Assembly (NCBI GenBank): GCA_027924585.1
Contig: BSBM01000809.1
Coordinates: 2,807,001-2,871,000 of the forward strand
Length of the DNA stretch: 64,000 nt
Origin: Larix kaempferi
Taxonomy: Eukaryota > Streptophyta > Pinopsida > Pinales > Pinaceae
Direction of reading: 5' to 3'
Position numbers and translations under genes: made by a program. Shown piece after piece: positions 46,300-57,639 of the stretch; the stretch's first letter is position 1; each line of letters starts with the position of its first letter. The notes under the pieces are model-generated. The model was not told where the DNA came from, did no database searches, and saw only the letters and a program-made list of their open reading frames with translations.

Positions 46300-47274
46300 T
46301 CACCTTTTTTCTGGGGTGCAATCAATTCCTAAATTGATGAAACGGGGTTCTTGCTCGGTCCCTAAATTGACTTGCTCGTATTTAGGTGAAGAGCTCTGTG
46401 TTTTACAATTGGTTTTGTGTCTGAACTTATCTTGCAAATCGTAAAACCTCTCCAAATTGATCACAAACTTTTGGATGACATTCGAGGAATCGGAGAGAGA
46501 CTTTTCATGTTCATCCTCATCTATATCCATATCCTGGAATGTGTCCTGGTTTGTCAGAAAATCAAGTATCTGTTGATCATCATCAAATACCTTCCAGTTC
46601 GTCACATTGTCTGGTATGGAAGGCCTATACATCAGTTCTATTGAGAATGGTTGAGGAGATAGGCCCTCTGGTGGAATCAATTGGGAAGCTGTATTTTCCA
46701 GCAAGTCAGCATCGAAGTTTTGAGAGCTAGGAACTAAATTAATATTGAATGCAATAAAAGAGCTGGTAAGATCTCTTACCAATTTCTGATAATTCAACAG
46801 GCGAGGGGACAAGCAATGTATCTTATTCCTCACCTGTTTCACAATAATTTTTGAATCTCCAAAGCAATGAATGATCTGTACTTTCAAGTCAATATCCCTT
46901 TTCAGTCCCTGTATCAGGGCCTCATACTCAGCCACATTGTTAGTACAATCAAACTCTAATCTGCATGCAATCATAGTTTTTGTCCCTTTTGGATCTATGA
47001 GAACACATCCTGCACCAGCTCCATCCTTAGATTTAGAGCCATCAAAAAACAATGTCCAAGCAATGGGATCTAATCTAAAATTTGTATTTACATTGAAAAC
47101 ATTATGTACAATTTCTCCTGAGAATGGTACAGAAGTGAGATGAGTTACCTGAGATTCATTCTGTGCATTCTCTTGTGGTGAAACATCAGCTGATAAATTC
47201 TCGAAAAAGGTATCAAAGGTAGAGTGTTCAATGTGTGTGTTAAAATAACCCACAGGCTCACTTGAGTCATTCAA
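46300..47274 (-). CDS. G3 pol: archaeal-type RNase H (aRNH) upstream of RT
   Basis: A 324-aa open frame between protease and RT. Residues about 72-195 match archaeal-type RNase H as found in Tat elements: WTLFFDGS (Asp 78), NNVAEYEALIQGL (Glu 116), CFGDSKIIVKQV (Asp 140) and SQNFDADLLEN (Asp 190). The four acids are present. Downstream are an acidic linker (DMDIDEDEHEKS) and EQEPRFINLGID, which leads to RT. In the Tat order that I recall, aRNH follows the classical RNase H; here it precedes RT. It would remove RNA during reverse transcription. Confidence 0.75.
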   Translation of the reverse strand: MNDSSEPVGYFNTHIEHSTFDTFFENLSADVSPQENAQNESQVTHLTSVPFSGEIVHNVFNVNTNFRLDPIAWTLFFDGSKSKDGAGAGCVLIDPKGTKTMIACRLEFDCTNNVAEYEALIQGLKRDIDLKVQIIHCFGDSKIIVKQVRNKIHCLSPRLLNYQKLVRDLTSSFIAFNINLVPSSQNFDADLLENTASQLIPPEGLSPQPFSIELMYRPSIPDNVTNWKVFDDDQQILDFLTNQDTFQDMDIDEDEHEKSLSDSSNVIQKFVINLERFYDLQDKFRHKTNCKTQSSSPKYEQVNLGTEQEPRFINLGIDCTPEKR

Positions 47275-47556
47275 GTTTGTGACTATCTATTTCATAAAAG
47301 GCTCCCTGCTTATCTTGATCTTGTTTGCTTGACCATTGTAGGGTAACCACAAATGGGACCAATCAGTAGCAAAATAACCTTTCATCTTTTCTCACCAGAC
47401 TCTACTAAGCCACATACCATATGCTTCTAGGATATCAGCAATGACTATGTCAATCGTTTGATGGATCCGAGGATCAGCTGATAATGTAATTAAGACATTT
47501 CTGAGCCTTCCTACTACTCTGACTTTTGATCTGTCAAGTTGTACTATCTAAGTAGA

Positions 47557-47751
47557 TCATAGTTCCCATGTGGCATTCAAATTTCTGCAGACAGAAAGAG
47601 GCATCACATTTGATGAGGCACCAGATTCTATCATGCAGTTATGCACATTTCGGTTGAAAATCTCAAAGGTAAGCAGAAAAGGAGGTGTCCTTTTGCTACC
47701 AGACTTTTGATCATCTGGTTTAGTGAAAGAGTCGAGGTTATTATTCTGCAA
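47557..47751 (-). pseudogene. G3 aspartic protease
   Basis: PPFLLTFEIFNRNVHNCMI precedes ESGASSNVMPLSV. The catalytic Asp of DSGAS is Glu here (codon GAA), so activity is doubtful. It follows gag after a stop near 47760 and a short linker. The region down to 47275 is the frame-broken remainder of protease. Confidence 0.75.
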
Positions 47752-47760
47752 TTCTCTTGG

Positions 47761-49686
47761 CTATTTAACCACCATGCTTTTGGGAAAAGTATCCCTCATC
47801 AAAGGGATTTTCAATAATTCAAACAAAGAGATGTTTGCCTTCACTCTTTTAAGATCTTCAACCAAATTGTACTCCATCTCAGGGATGACTGTATCCTTGT
47901 GGGGGACAGTCTTGCCTTTATTAGGAACTGGTGTTGAGGATGAAGGTTCCTGAGGGGGTTGAGGTTTAGACCTTGTGTTATAAGGATGTTGGACATTAAA
48001 TACAGTCTCAGGTTCTTCTTCTTCTTCTTCACACATAGGAAGCTCTGAAAAGTAACTTACAGTGTTGATTTGTGGATCCTCATGCTCGTCTTCTTCTTCC
48101 TCAGGTGGTTGTGGGTCTAGAGCAATTTGATCATTGGGGACTTTAGGGGTGTTTTGAGATTCTGCTGCTAAGGCTCTAAAGATAGAATAAATTTCTTCAT
48201 TCGTGAGGCCTTTAGTTGGACTAGGAGGTGGTGGATTCGGTGGAGGTTGATAAGGTCTCCTAAAAGGTGGCCTCACAAAACCTCTATTATGGTTTTGATT
48301 TTCATTGTTAGTTCTTTTCAAATCTACCATCTCGTTTGACATTTTCTGGATGAGATTTTTCATGTCAGTTATGTCAAATGGATCCTTGCTTTGTGCAGTG
48401 GGTTTAGGAACACTATCATTCCTTTTCCTGGAAGTTGAAGGTTGTTCTTCTGAGATTTCCGGATTGTCCTTGAGACAAAAAATTTCCTTCTCAACTTGTA
48501 TTGCTTCAGCAAACACTTCCAACAAAGTTCCCTTTTGTGCTCGTTTCACCCACATTGAAATTGAAGCAAGTAGGCCTTTTTCATAGTAGGTTGTCAACAA
48601 TTCTTCAGCAAGAAGAAGGTTGATAGGAATCCTATTCTTTAAGTATGAGAACCTTTGGTTGAAATCTTTAACCCTTTCTTTCCCTTTGATTTTCATGGAG
48701 GATAATTCCAAAACAAGATCTTGTGGTGTTTTGTCATCTCCAAACTTGTGGATGAATAATTTCTCAAACTCATCCCAAGAAACAATAGACCTTGGTGGCA
48801 AGGCGAAATACCATGTAGTTGCCTTTCCTTCAAAAGTATAAGGAAAGAGTCTACATACCACATCCTCGTAAATGACACTTCTAAGCCTAATAGCCTACAT
48901 GAAGGTTTTAACATGATCTACGGGAGGTGATTTCTCATCTGGGTTAAACTTGGGTAACCACTTCTCTGGGTTTTTGGGTAGTCTATGTTGGTCTCCAAGT
49001 ACCCATACTGCATCTTGATCGAACCATGGTCTGTTTTGGCCTTCTGCAGCCATGGGTGGTTCTTCTTTTTCTTCTTCTTCTGACGAAAAGCTTGAAGAAT
49101 GTTCATTGTCTGAGGAAGAGGATGAAGGAGGAGAGGGTGGTGGTCCACCAGTCTCAAGTTTTGGCTGATCTTGTGTTTCTTGAAAAAATTGACCAAGGTT
49201 ATATTCAGGGGAACTTGATTGACCAATCAGTTCTTGATTTTCATTTTGTGGATTAACTGTCTGCCGATGTTCAATATTTTGATTAGTTGTCTGTTGGATA
49301 ATTGGATCACTAATCTGTGAAACTGTGTCTTGCTGAGGTTCTTGATTATTGGCTTGCAAATTTTTTTCTAAATTGATCTCTGCAAAACCACGTCCTCGTT
49401 GATCAGCGCATCTTTGTTCTTCCCTAGTGACCCTATTGGTTTATGTTTTCAAAATCTGCTCTAGTGAGAGGGTTCCTCTGGTAGGTGATACAATAAAGAT
49501 ATTCCCTGTGTTTTCCCGTTGTGTTGCGGATACAAGAGGTGCAACAATTTGTTGAGCAGGTGTAGCAGGGACAACCATTGGTTGTGACTCTGTTGGTTGT
49601 TCAGATGTTGAAGCCCTTGATTGGCTTCGAGTTTGAACCGTTGAAGTACTTGCTGGAGGAGGTTTCTTTGTGGCTTGTTTAGGCAT
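47761..49686 (-). pseudogene. G3 gag
   Basis: Begins MPKQATKKPP (49686), about 30 bases after the primer site. It is broken by a TAA near 49441, and the next piece ends at 48895; 47761-48861 is open for 366 aa. The Retrotrans_gag core is clear: LFPYTFEGKATTWYFALP, SWDEFEKLFIHKFGDD, VKDFNQRFSYLKNRIP. Later parts are Pro-rich (RRPYQPPPNPPPPSP) and acidic, with no zinc knuckle, ending YNLVEDLKRVKANISLFELL. It would form the particle shell. Confidence 0.85.
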
Positions 49687-49697
49687 GTTGTACTATT

Positions 49698-49716
49698 GGC
49701 CCTCCTTCTAACGCCA
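49698..49716 (-). other. Primer-binding site of G3
   Basis: TGGCGTTAGAAGGAGGGCC on the minus strand, two bases inside LTR-B. Position is right for a primer site; the matching tRNA is not one I can name. Confidence 0.55.
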
Positions 49717-49718
49717 TT

Positions 49719-52679
49719 TGTTGATGCCTCGGTTGTGCAAGTTAGATGCAAAAGGTGTTGGAATGTTCCAAGACACTCAACAGAGGAAGAAAACCCAAGT
49801 TGAAAGGCTTCGAAGGACCCTGCGCAAGGGAAATTCTATCCCCAACCTGTTTGGTGTGGTTATCTCCCACGGATATTAGGCCTCCGCTAGCACTCTAAGA
49901 GTAGATGAGTTGACCTATAAGATCATTTTTCCAGTCAAGGAAAACCAAGGTGTGGATATGGTAAAACAAAGCTAACCTAACCTATTTTAGAAAAGGGAAA
50001 CTAGTTTAAGTCAGTCCTGTTCTAAAATGAAAGATTATTTATGTGCAGATTGGTCTTGAGATGTGATTAAACAAGTAATTGAACAACTTAAGCAGAAATG
50101 TCTTTAGTTGTGTTACTTGTTAACTCAAATTATTATCAGTTAATGAAAATTAAATGACAATCTTTCAAGTATTCAGGCTCATTCAAGATCCAATCTGTAA
50201 TCACTCTACCAATTTAAAAATTAACAATGATTATATGAATTTATATGCACCGAATCATTTGCAGAAATAAAATATGAAAGTACTTATATTGAAAAAACTC
50301 AATGAAGTACTTTGAAACATAAACCAGTCGCATAGAGAAATCAATACAACAGATTTGTGCATTAACGGATGTTTAGCAAAGATCAGATACATAACAGATG
50401 AATATTTGAAGCATAAATCAGAAACTCTCAAAGCAATTTGAGGAATAACAAAAGATAGATTAAAAGATAACTTTACTGTATGAAGAGGTCTTGTACAGAA
50501 ATTACAAAAATCTCTGCTTAATAGAGTATCTCCAGTCCAGTCTTCTGCTGACTTACAACTCCAAAATTACCAACCTCTAACTACGAGAGGTATCCTTCTT
50601 TAAATAATTACAACAGAGTCCAAAAATGGAGATCCCTAGAAAACAGAGATTACAAAATCGGATCAAAACTATCAATCCAATAAATCTTGCCATTCCTCGA
50701 TCTACGTGATTTCTACCACCCTTCAAAATAAATTATTAAAGATACATTCTTTAATTAAAAACATTCTCATAGCACAACAAGAATTCCACCCCAACCTGCT
50801 CATTATCAGCAACAGACGATTTGGCCTGTAGAGAATTTACCGCAGGAACCTCTGGATCAAAGACTACATTGTCAAAAACAGAAAAATCCATTAAAGGATC
50901 TAGTTCAGAAGAAGTTGGAGGGACATCAGGTTCTTGATTGATTACATAATCTCGTATAGCATCATCATCATGGTCAGCCAGTTCCTTGGAAACTTTCTTC
51001 TCTTTCTTATCAAGGAATTGCATGCAGATAGACAGAGCATCGGAATCTTCTTCACCACTATCGCTACTTAAATTAGGAACACCTGCATCAAAAGGTGGTG
51101 ACATAGGCTCTTGATATAGTAAGGGATATAGTTCTTCATCTTTAAAACGGGCATTGGGCGATTCACTACCTGTCTGCATACTACTTTTATCAGATATGTT
51201 CAGAAGGAAGCTTACAAGATTATCACATAGAATTTTTTCCCTTAAAGAACGCAAAGGACGAACTAAAGGCTTCATGTTTGTTGCCAATTTAAGGCCAACC
51301 GATAAGATAATAGACATTGAATAGGACAAATGGTAATAATTCAGATTATGCGATCAATTCATTGCAATTATCCAAACTATGATGAAAACGAGCGAGCACA
51401 TGTGTTAGTTGGATAGAACTTGTGTGAAAGTACAAAATCAATTGAGACTCGCACGTCTTAAACTGGTTCCAAAAGCTCATTATTTCGAGTATTCTCACAT
51501 CAGCAATCATGGCTTCACATTCGTGACCAAAATGAAAATTATGGCTTGAAAACCGACTGCGAAGTGACTGAAACAGAAACTTGAGTACGCAGACCAGCAA
51601 CTCTTGCATACCTATCAAACTGGATTCAGGTGACCAGATCTAGCAAAATAACTGGAAGAATCTTACAGACCCAAAAGGCATAATGGGATAAAACCTTCAG
51701 GAGTAGCAACAAATAACGAAAAGGTGTCCCAAACAAAATCAGAACTATCAAACACTGAGTGTAGCAAAGGCAGCAATCCAGCCAAAAGTAACTAAAAGTT
51801 AGTTAAAACGTCCTCTAGTAAGAATTCGGCAGTAAAATCCTCAGTGCGACAGGATAATTTTCAAGCAGTAAAAAAATGAAAAAAAACCCTATTTATTATA
51901 TTTACCAGATTAAAAGATAACCGTGCGATCAGAATAAACGAACGGCTGAGATCAACCAAAGCGAGATGCGGGGTCATGCGAAAGTTTTATTCACAAATTT
52001 TATTAAGGGATCCCGAAAGCCGCAACTCGACAATTGCGGGTTGTGGGTTGCAGGGTTGAGAAAACGACAAAGGAGGAAAAGGATTCCCGAAAGCCGAAAG
52101 ATGCAATTTTGGGTTTTGGGTTTTGGGAATGACCAGAATCGAAAAATGAAAAACGCGTTCCTGAAAGCCGCAACCCGACACTTGCGGGTTATGGGTTTCA
52201 AGAATGACACACTTGTAAACCGAAAACAACTTCCCGGAAGTTGCAACCCGACAGTTCCGGGTTGCGGGTTTCGGGAACACGCAACAAAATAAAAATAAAA
52301 AAGGCAGAGCCTGAAAGCCGAAAGCCGCAATTGCGGTTTTTCAGGTTTCGGGTTTCGGGATGATAATTTCCCGAGATTATTACAAGACGAACCCACAACC
52401 GTCGGTTTGCAGGTTTCAGGTCTCCTAACTTGTCGGGTTTTGGGTTGATTAAAAAAAAGGGTAAAATACTCAAAATTTGAGGATTTTGACAAACCAGACA
52501 GTTAGAGATCATCCGAAAAGAGGGAAACACACAGCACAAAAGTATGGGTGAGAGATCTAAACAAGTGAAAACCCAAATTCTGATATGTACAGAGTACACT
52601 CACCAAAATACCTTTGTGTTTATTCATAATGGGGGTTCCCGTGCTTCAATTAGGCATGGGATCTTTTGTGGCCATAACA
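49719..52679 (-). repeat. G3 LTR-B (5' LTR)
   Basis: Plus-strand ends TGTTGATGCC and GGCCATAACA. It matches LTR-A over about 3 kb, including the gene-like ORFs (50751-51870) and the G-rich hairpin zone (51990-52440). Confidence 0.9.
50751..51329 (-). CDS. Gene-like ORF inside G3 LTR-B (unknown protein)
   Basis: A 192-aa open frame, starting MSYSMSIILSVGLKLATNM, with PLRSLREKILCDNLVSFLLN, then an acidic C-terminal half: LSSDSGEEDSDALSICMQFL and TSSELDPLMDFSVFDN. LTR-A holds the same sequence with a deletion of about 40 bases and a few substitutions. Upstream on the same strand are 51346-51618 (VRILEIMSFWNQFKTCES) and, near 51640-51860, LLLAGLLPLLHSVFDSSDF and ATPQGFIPLCLLGL (read from LTR-A). 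Splice-like GTATGT occurs at the end of that segment. It does not resemble gag or pol. It could be a captured host gene or an LTR-encoded protein. Confidence 0.45.
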   Translation of the reverse strand: MSYSMSIILSVGLKLATNMKPLVRPLRSLREKILCDNLVSFLLNISDKSSMQTGSESPNARFKDEELYPLLYQEPMSPPFDAGVPNLSSDSGEEDSDALSICMQFLDKKEKKVSKELADHDDDAIRDYVINQEPDVPPTSSELDPLMDFSVFDNVVFDPEVPAVNSLQAKSSVADNEQVGVEFLLCYENVFN

Positions 52680-52684
52680 TGCAC

Positions 52685-52747
52685 GAAGGAATTCAACCTT
52701 CAACCTCCTGCTTGTAAAGCAGGCACTCTACCATTGAGCTAGAACCC
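52685..52747 (-). pseudogene. tRNA-like sequence (anticodon UAC) lacking the 3' acceptor strand
   Basis: On the minus strand GGGTTCT is followed by TAGCTCAATGGTAGAGT (D arm, perfect A box), CCTGC-TTTACAA-GCAGG (anticodon arm, UAC, Val), AGGTT and GAAGG-TTGAATT-CCTTC (T arm with a perfect 5-bp stem). The acceptor 3' strand should read AGAACCC but is GTGCA, directly next to the G3 LTR. The B box departs from GGTTCGA. It is thus a truncated, probably inactive tRNA gene. Confidence 0.7.
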
Positions 52748-52749
52748 TT

Positions 52750-53980
52750 TAAGAATTGGGGAAAGGGGCAATATCAAGACCAAGATGGCATCATTTGTAA
52801 TTCTAAGAAAACACTAATAATCCCAACATTTTTTTTTACTCGAGAGACCTAAGAAAGTAGTCTGAATGGCTCTGACCTTATAAGTTGGCTGAACTTGAAA
52901 GGTTTCATATGCAACATTGATTCAATAAAAAAATAGTATACAGAAACGTTTTGCAGGACTTGAGTTTCAAGTTCAAACACATATTGATGAAGTGAACATA
53001 TAACTAGAATTTCAAGTATTCATTGATAAGAACGAGCATCGTTTCTAATGGTTGCTTGATGGATCTGTTAGCACCTGGATTGTGCTAAGGATTCTGGAGG
53101 ATTCGTGAAGGGAAGGTAGGCCCGAAGTTCAAGAAAAATATTGATCACTCAGGAACTCTCAGCAGGACGAATCAGGCTAAAAGTAGCGATGTGGGAAAAA
53201 GCTAAGGTTTGAAGTAATCAGCAAAGGAACCATGTATGGACGGTCAGATCTAGCATCAGGAAATCTGCGGTCGGGAGCCTTCTTCACGAAGTAAGTTGGT
53301 GACTCTTTAAGCGGAGGTGGGGTACTAGATGACGGGCAGGTCCAAAAGAAATCAATGGTGTAGAGTGCAAATCAATGGCTCACAACATGTTCGCAGATAT
53401 TACGTGTGCGGAAACGGTCGCAATTCATATTTGTGAACTTTTCTTAAAGTACTGCATCCTCCGATAGCCTAGATGTGGCGTGGCAAAGATCTACGGTCCA
53501 GGTGAACTTCACAAATAATACTTGTGCAGTAACTGGGAAGGACAAATATTTGCGAACAATTAACGGGACACACAGTTGGACGGCCAGGATCTGAGCAGGA
53601 ATCGGATCGACGGCATGCAGGGTTTCTCAAAATTCAAAAGCACTGGCAAGTTGTCAGGTGGCCGAATTGGAAACCACGAAGAAAGGTGGTAGGAAAGGTC
53701 AAAGGATCTAACGCAGAGGATCAATCTGGCCAACGGACGGCCGACGTGGCTCCTCCATCTTCGTAGCTGGAGGGACGATATGGCAGGATAATATTATAAA
53801 ATACCGGCCTGTACAGGGATTCTCATCTTGTCTTTCATGTGCACGTTGAAAGGTGAGGAAGATTGATCCATGGTCAACTAGCCAGGTAGGCCACTCTTTT
53901 CCTCTGTGAACTTTTTTAAATGCTGGGATCCATAGGACCTCTGGGTCTCGAATCTTGTAAGATAAACAACCGGATAGAGG
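52750..53980. other. Upstream region of the decayed plus-strand unit
   Basis: No ORF of note. A TATA-like TTATAAAATA lies at about 53794, some 190 bases before the first homologous codons. A TGTTAGCACC at about 53068 could be an LTR start, but no matching copy is in the window. Confidence 0.4.
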
Positions 53981-56900
53981 ACAAAGACAGTGACATTTTC
54001 AACACCATGTTCCTTAATAGTACCCTGGAAGCCGCCAAAGAGAAACTAGAAACCATAAGATCCCAGGGCAGAGATATCCACAAGGTCTACTAGTCTTCTT
54101 TTCACCTTTTTACCACCAGTCAGACCCCAAATTGTCTTGAGTTCATAGACTGGTGCTCTAGGGATTATTCCCCTGGCCGCATGGCGGTCATGGACGCTGC
54201 AAAATCAAATATTCTGTGTTACATAGATGCCCCAACCGTCCGGAAATCCCTAGCCATGCCTGAAGATTTCTGTCGAAAGTCCCAGAGTTATCATTTAGAA
54301 TCCCTAATTCAGTATTTTCTGAAGAGACCCGGACAACCTCAAGGAGAGTTTCTACCATGCCTCCCTACTCCTAGGTGTTTATGTCCCAGCAGACTCTTTC
54401 CCTTGAGAAGCCAACTTGTTCACAGAAGAATCTAGATATGTAATCTCGATGCTGTACCAACCATGATATAACTAAACCCTTGATTAGCCTTATGTTCGTT
54501 ATCAGTACCTGTCCCCTTGAGCCATCCGACCCTAATTTATCCCCCCTGTGTGCCTGTCTAAATTTTTATGAAGCCCTAGCAGAAATTATCCATTCCCAAC
54601 TTGTGGAGTTTCCTAAGACTAGGTCTTTCAGGTTCTAATCCTATTTGTTAAATATGTTCCTGGCAGCCAATGATGAAAACCTATAGGTCCCAGAGCTGCA
54701 TATTACCAAAGAGATGTATTCTAACTACAAGATGTTCATGAATGGCCTCATGGCTGACATTTACTTCTTGTTTTTTCAGAAAAGATTACCTAGAGTAATA
54801 CTGGAGATGAAAGACCTATTGCAACCCCCAATGGAAAAAGGGGTAGGGGATTGGTTTTTATTGAAGCAGGGCACTATAATCAGAGTATACGGGTTTTCTC
54901 ATACCCCATATGAGTTTCCTACATTCCTCACCCTCAGGATATTCACCATGTAGTTTGTAAGACATAAGCTAACAGTTGAATGTGAACACTTCTTAGATGA
55001 TAAGAAGGAATCGAACATAAATTTTCCCTATACAGTAGGATCCATCATGGTTAAAAGTAGAGCATCTCTCTCAATCCTTCAACAAATAATGAAAGACATG
55101 GTATTCCCCTCCAAGGCAGCAGTGAGTTATGACCCCCATCACATACTTTCAGAAAGAAGGAAAACAACAAATAGAAATGGGTATGAACATTTTGAGCTGG
55201 CTAGCATGGCTGAGAGGGAAAACTGGCTAGAGTATATTCAGCAGGGACAGATAGGCATTGACCCCCCAGAGACTTCCCAAACTTTGGCATACCTTTTTTA
55301 GGAAGGCTCATCTTCAGCACCCAGATCATCTAGTAAAGATACAACAGTGCAAATGGTTTTTCCCCTAGTGGCCATCCTAGAAAAGTCCAATCAGCAAGAA
55401 ATCAACTGTCCAATGGATGTGGAAAATGACCCTGAAAGGGCCTCAAAGAGGCAGAAAATAGAAGAAGCTCATCAACAGGTGGAAAAGATTCAAGAAGAGA
55501 AACCAAAGAATAAGCAGGTCAAGTTCTGAATGCCCCATTTTGAAGTCAAAGAACATGTTTTTGGTAAACCACCCAAGGGACCTGTAGCACTGAGCATGAC
55601 CAAAGAAGAGCTACTAGAAGGGTATGAGGAAAATCCAGACAACATTACAACACAGACAAAATTATATGAAGAAGTAAGGAAAATATCTAAAAAGATCATA
55701 GCCTTGGTGGCCAGCGGAAATTTGGCCTAGAATACTCTAAACCTAGCTTTGGCCACTAAAAACAAAGCTACTGAGTTAAAGTTCAATCTGGAAGATATCC
55801 CAAATCTTGACATAATCAACCTGCACATGGAAACATGTGAGGTTATATACAACAAAATACTGAAGGGTTCCTTAGAATTGTCTAAAGTACAATCAAACAA
55901 ATCCAAGGTTCAAAATCAATTAAGGATAGAGAAGGCAGAAAGAAAATCTCTAAAGGGATAGGTGAAGAATCTCCAAGCTCAATTATTAGCCTGTGTGACT
56001 GAAGAAGCCAAGAGAAAAAACATACAAGGGTTGTTGGATGGGAAATATCAGGAGATCCTATCCTTAAAAAGGAAGTTAAAGATGCATGTTGCTCAGTTGG
56101 TAAATGCCCCTGAGATGGCAAAACTAGAGGAAGAGAAAGAAAAATAAAGGAAGAATTGATTGACTGTAAGGCCCAGCTGATGGAGCTCGGAGAAAAAGAG
56201 AAGCAACTGCCGCTTAACATAGCCCTTGTAGCAGCTAGTGAGAAAGTATGGAAATCCCAGTTTGAAGAACTGGAGATGAAAGTAAAGGAAAATGAAAAAG
56301 AGCAAGAAATGGAGGTCACACCCTCAATTGAGTCTAGAGACTTCTCCATAGTGGGGCAGACAACCAATGCCATCCTAGAAGATGCTAAAATGATTAGATT
56401 GAGAAAACAAGTAGCTAACCTGAAAACTCTAAAGGACAATGCAGAGAAGGAAAAGGAGGCTTGGGAATCCAAGTACAAGGGAATGCAGGTGGATCTTGAC
56501 AGGTTAAATGAGCAAGTGATAGGACAAAAGGTACTGCAGGAGACTAAGAAAATCGTCTGGGATGATGTCATCCAGCAAGAAGACAACCTAAGGCCCTATT
56601 TGAAATTCATAGTGGATAAGGAAATTGTGGTAAATTTGGCTAAATAGGCTGTAGCAGTGGCTAATGAAAAGCTTAATAAGAAGTCCTCGGATTATGCAGA
56701 AAATGCAATGGAGTTTATGAGTGGTTTGTCAAAGGAGCAAGCTGATACAGGAAGCATAAAGGACAGGGTAGCCACAATTATATGGGCCAAGAGAATAATT
56801 AACAAGCATCAGCAGGTGAAGATCACCCAGTCTGGGATAGACATTCTCTCAAATCAACTGAGGCTATTCAAGGAGGCATTCGACCCCTTATTCAATAAAG

Positions 56901-57230
56901 GCCTACCTATGTTCTGGGAGGAGAATGGAACCATGTTATCAAATGAGGAATACAAGGTTAAAATATGGGATTGAAGGGAAAACCGGGAGGATTTTGCAAG
57001 GATGGATCAGCCTCTGACGGGTCAGATAGTCGCTGAAAATTTGACAAGGGATTTCGAGTTAGCCTCAATGTTCAGGGGAGCCAGGACACTGCACACTGGT
57101 TATTCTTACAGAGAACACACGGAGCTGAGAGTGTTAATTAAGGATCTCGCCGCCCTGGACCTACCCTCAACTGACCAATGGAATTCCATCGAGAAGTATG
57201 GCAAGGGGAGAATCAGGACAGGTGCATGAG
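53981..57230 (+). pseudogene. Decayed unit related to the G2 extra ORF (unknown protein)
   Basis: One long protein can be followed over several frames with stops: NSTLEAAKEKLETIRSQGRD, LEFIDWCSRDYSPGRM, RVILEMKDLLQPPM, DWFLLKQGTIIRVYGF, FPYTVGSIMVKSRASL, YDPHHILSERRK, and from 55530 a Lys/Glu-rich, coiled-coil-like tail (largest open part 56156-56647, 163 aa). IINLHMETCEVIYNKI resembles LHNLHMQAVEEIQER in the G2 extra ORF, and the general layout (globular N-terminal half, coiled-coil tail) agrees. No gag or pol lies nearby. It could be a relic of another retroelement or of a host gene family. Confidence 0.55.
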
Positions 57231-57591
57231 GAGTTCGAGGTTATTGCAAATTTTTCTGCTAGTGGGAGCATTCGGTTAGTAGGAGCGGCCAGCTGGAAGA
57301 GAATCTCCAAGATCAATTTTTGTCTTTTTGTTAAGTATAGGCGGTCATATAGTAAAAACAACCTGTAAATGTAAAAGGCTATTGAGCTGATTTTGCCACC
57401 TCTCTCGCATGTCTGTAATGGTGAATATGCCTCGATTAGGTGTCAATATGTTATAACTATTTTCTGTTCAAGAGAAGGCCGAGCTTGGGGATCGAAGAAA
57501 TCTATAAATTAAATGTAATCAATGGCAAAGGGGTTGAAAATTTTGGAGCCCGAGTGTTGCTCTGTGTTTGAACAATTTTGAAGCTATTTTA

Positions 57592-57597
57592 AATAAA
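57592..57597 (+). terminator. Polyadenylation signal AATAAA
   Basis: AATAAA about 360 bases after the last open codons of the decayed unit, in a T-rich setting. It fits the 3' end of a transcript on the plus strand. Confidence 0.4.
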
Positions 57598-57639
57598 GTT
57601 GGCGAGCCTTGCAGGCATTTCTTTTCACAGATTCATGTG

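Larger units (their letters stand above)
39252..52679 (-). mobile_element. Ty3/gypsy element G3, complete, with 3-kb LTRs
   Basis: A 13.4-kb element read right to left: LTR-B (52679-49719), primer site, gag, protease, archaeal-type RNase H, RT, classical RNase H, integrase, a 1.3-kb noncoding zone and LTR-A (42249-39252). The LTRs match along their full length with substitutions and small indels. It belongs to a different lineage from G1/G2: gag lacks zinc knuckles and a second RNase H is present. Several catalytic positions are altered. The 5-bp flanks (GGCAT and TGCAC) agree at only three positions. Confidence 0.9.

Noticed and set aside
39240-52690. Perfect 5-bp target duplication for G3
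   Set aside because: Flanks GGCAT and TGCAC agree only at three positions; it cannot be claimed.
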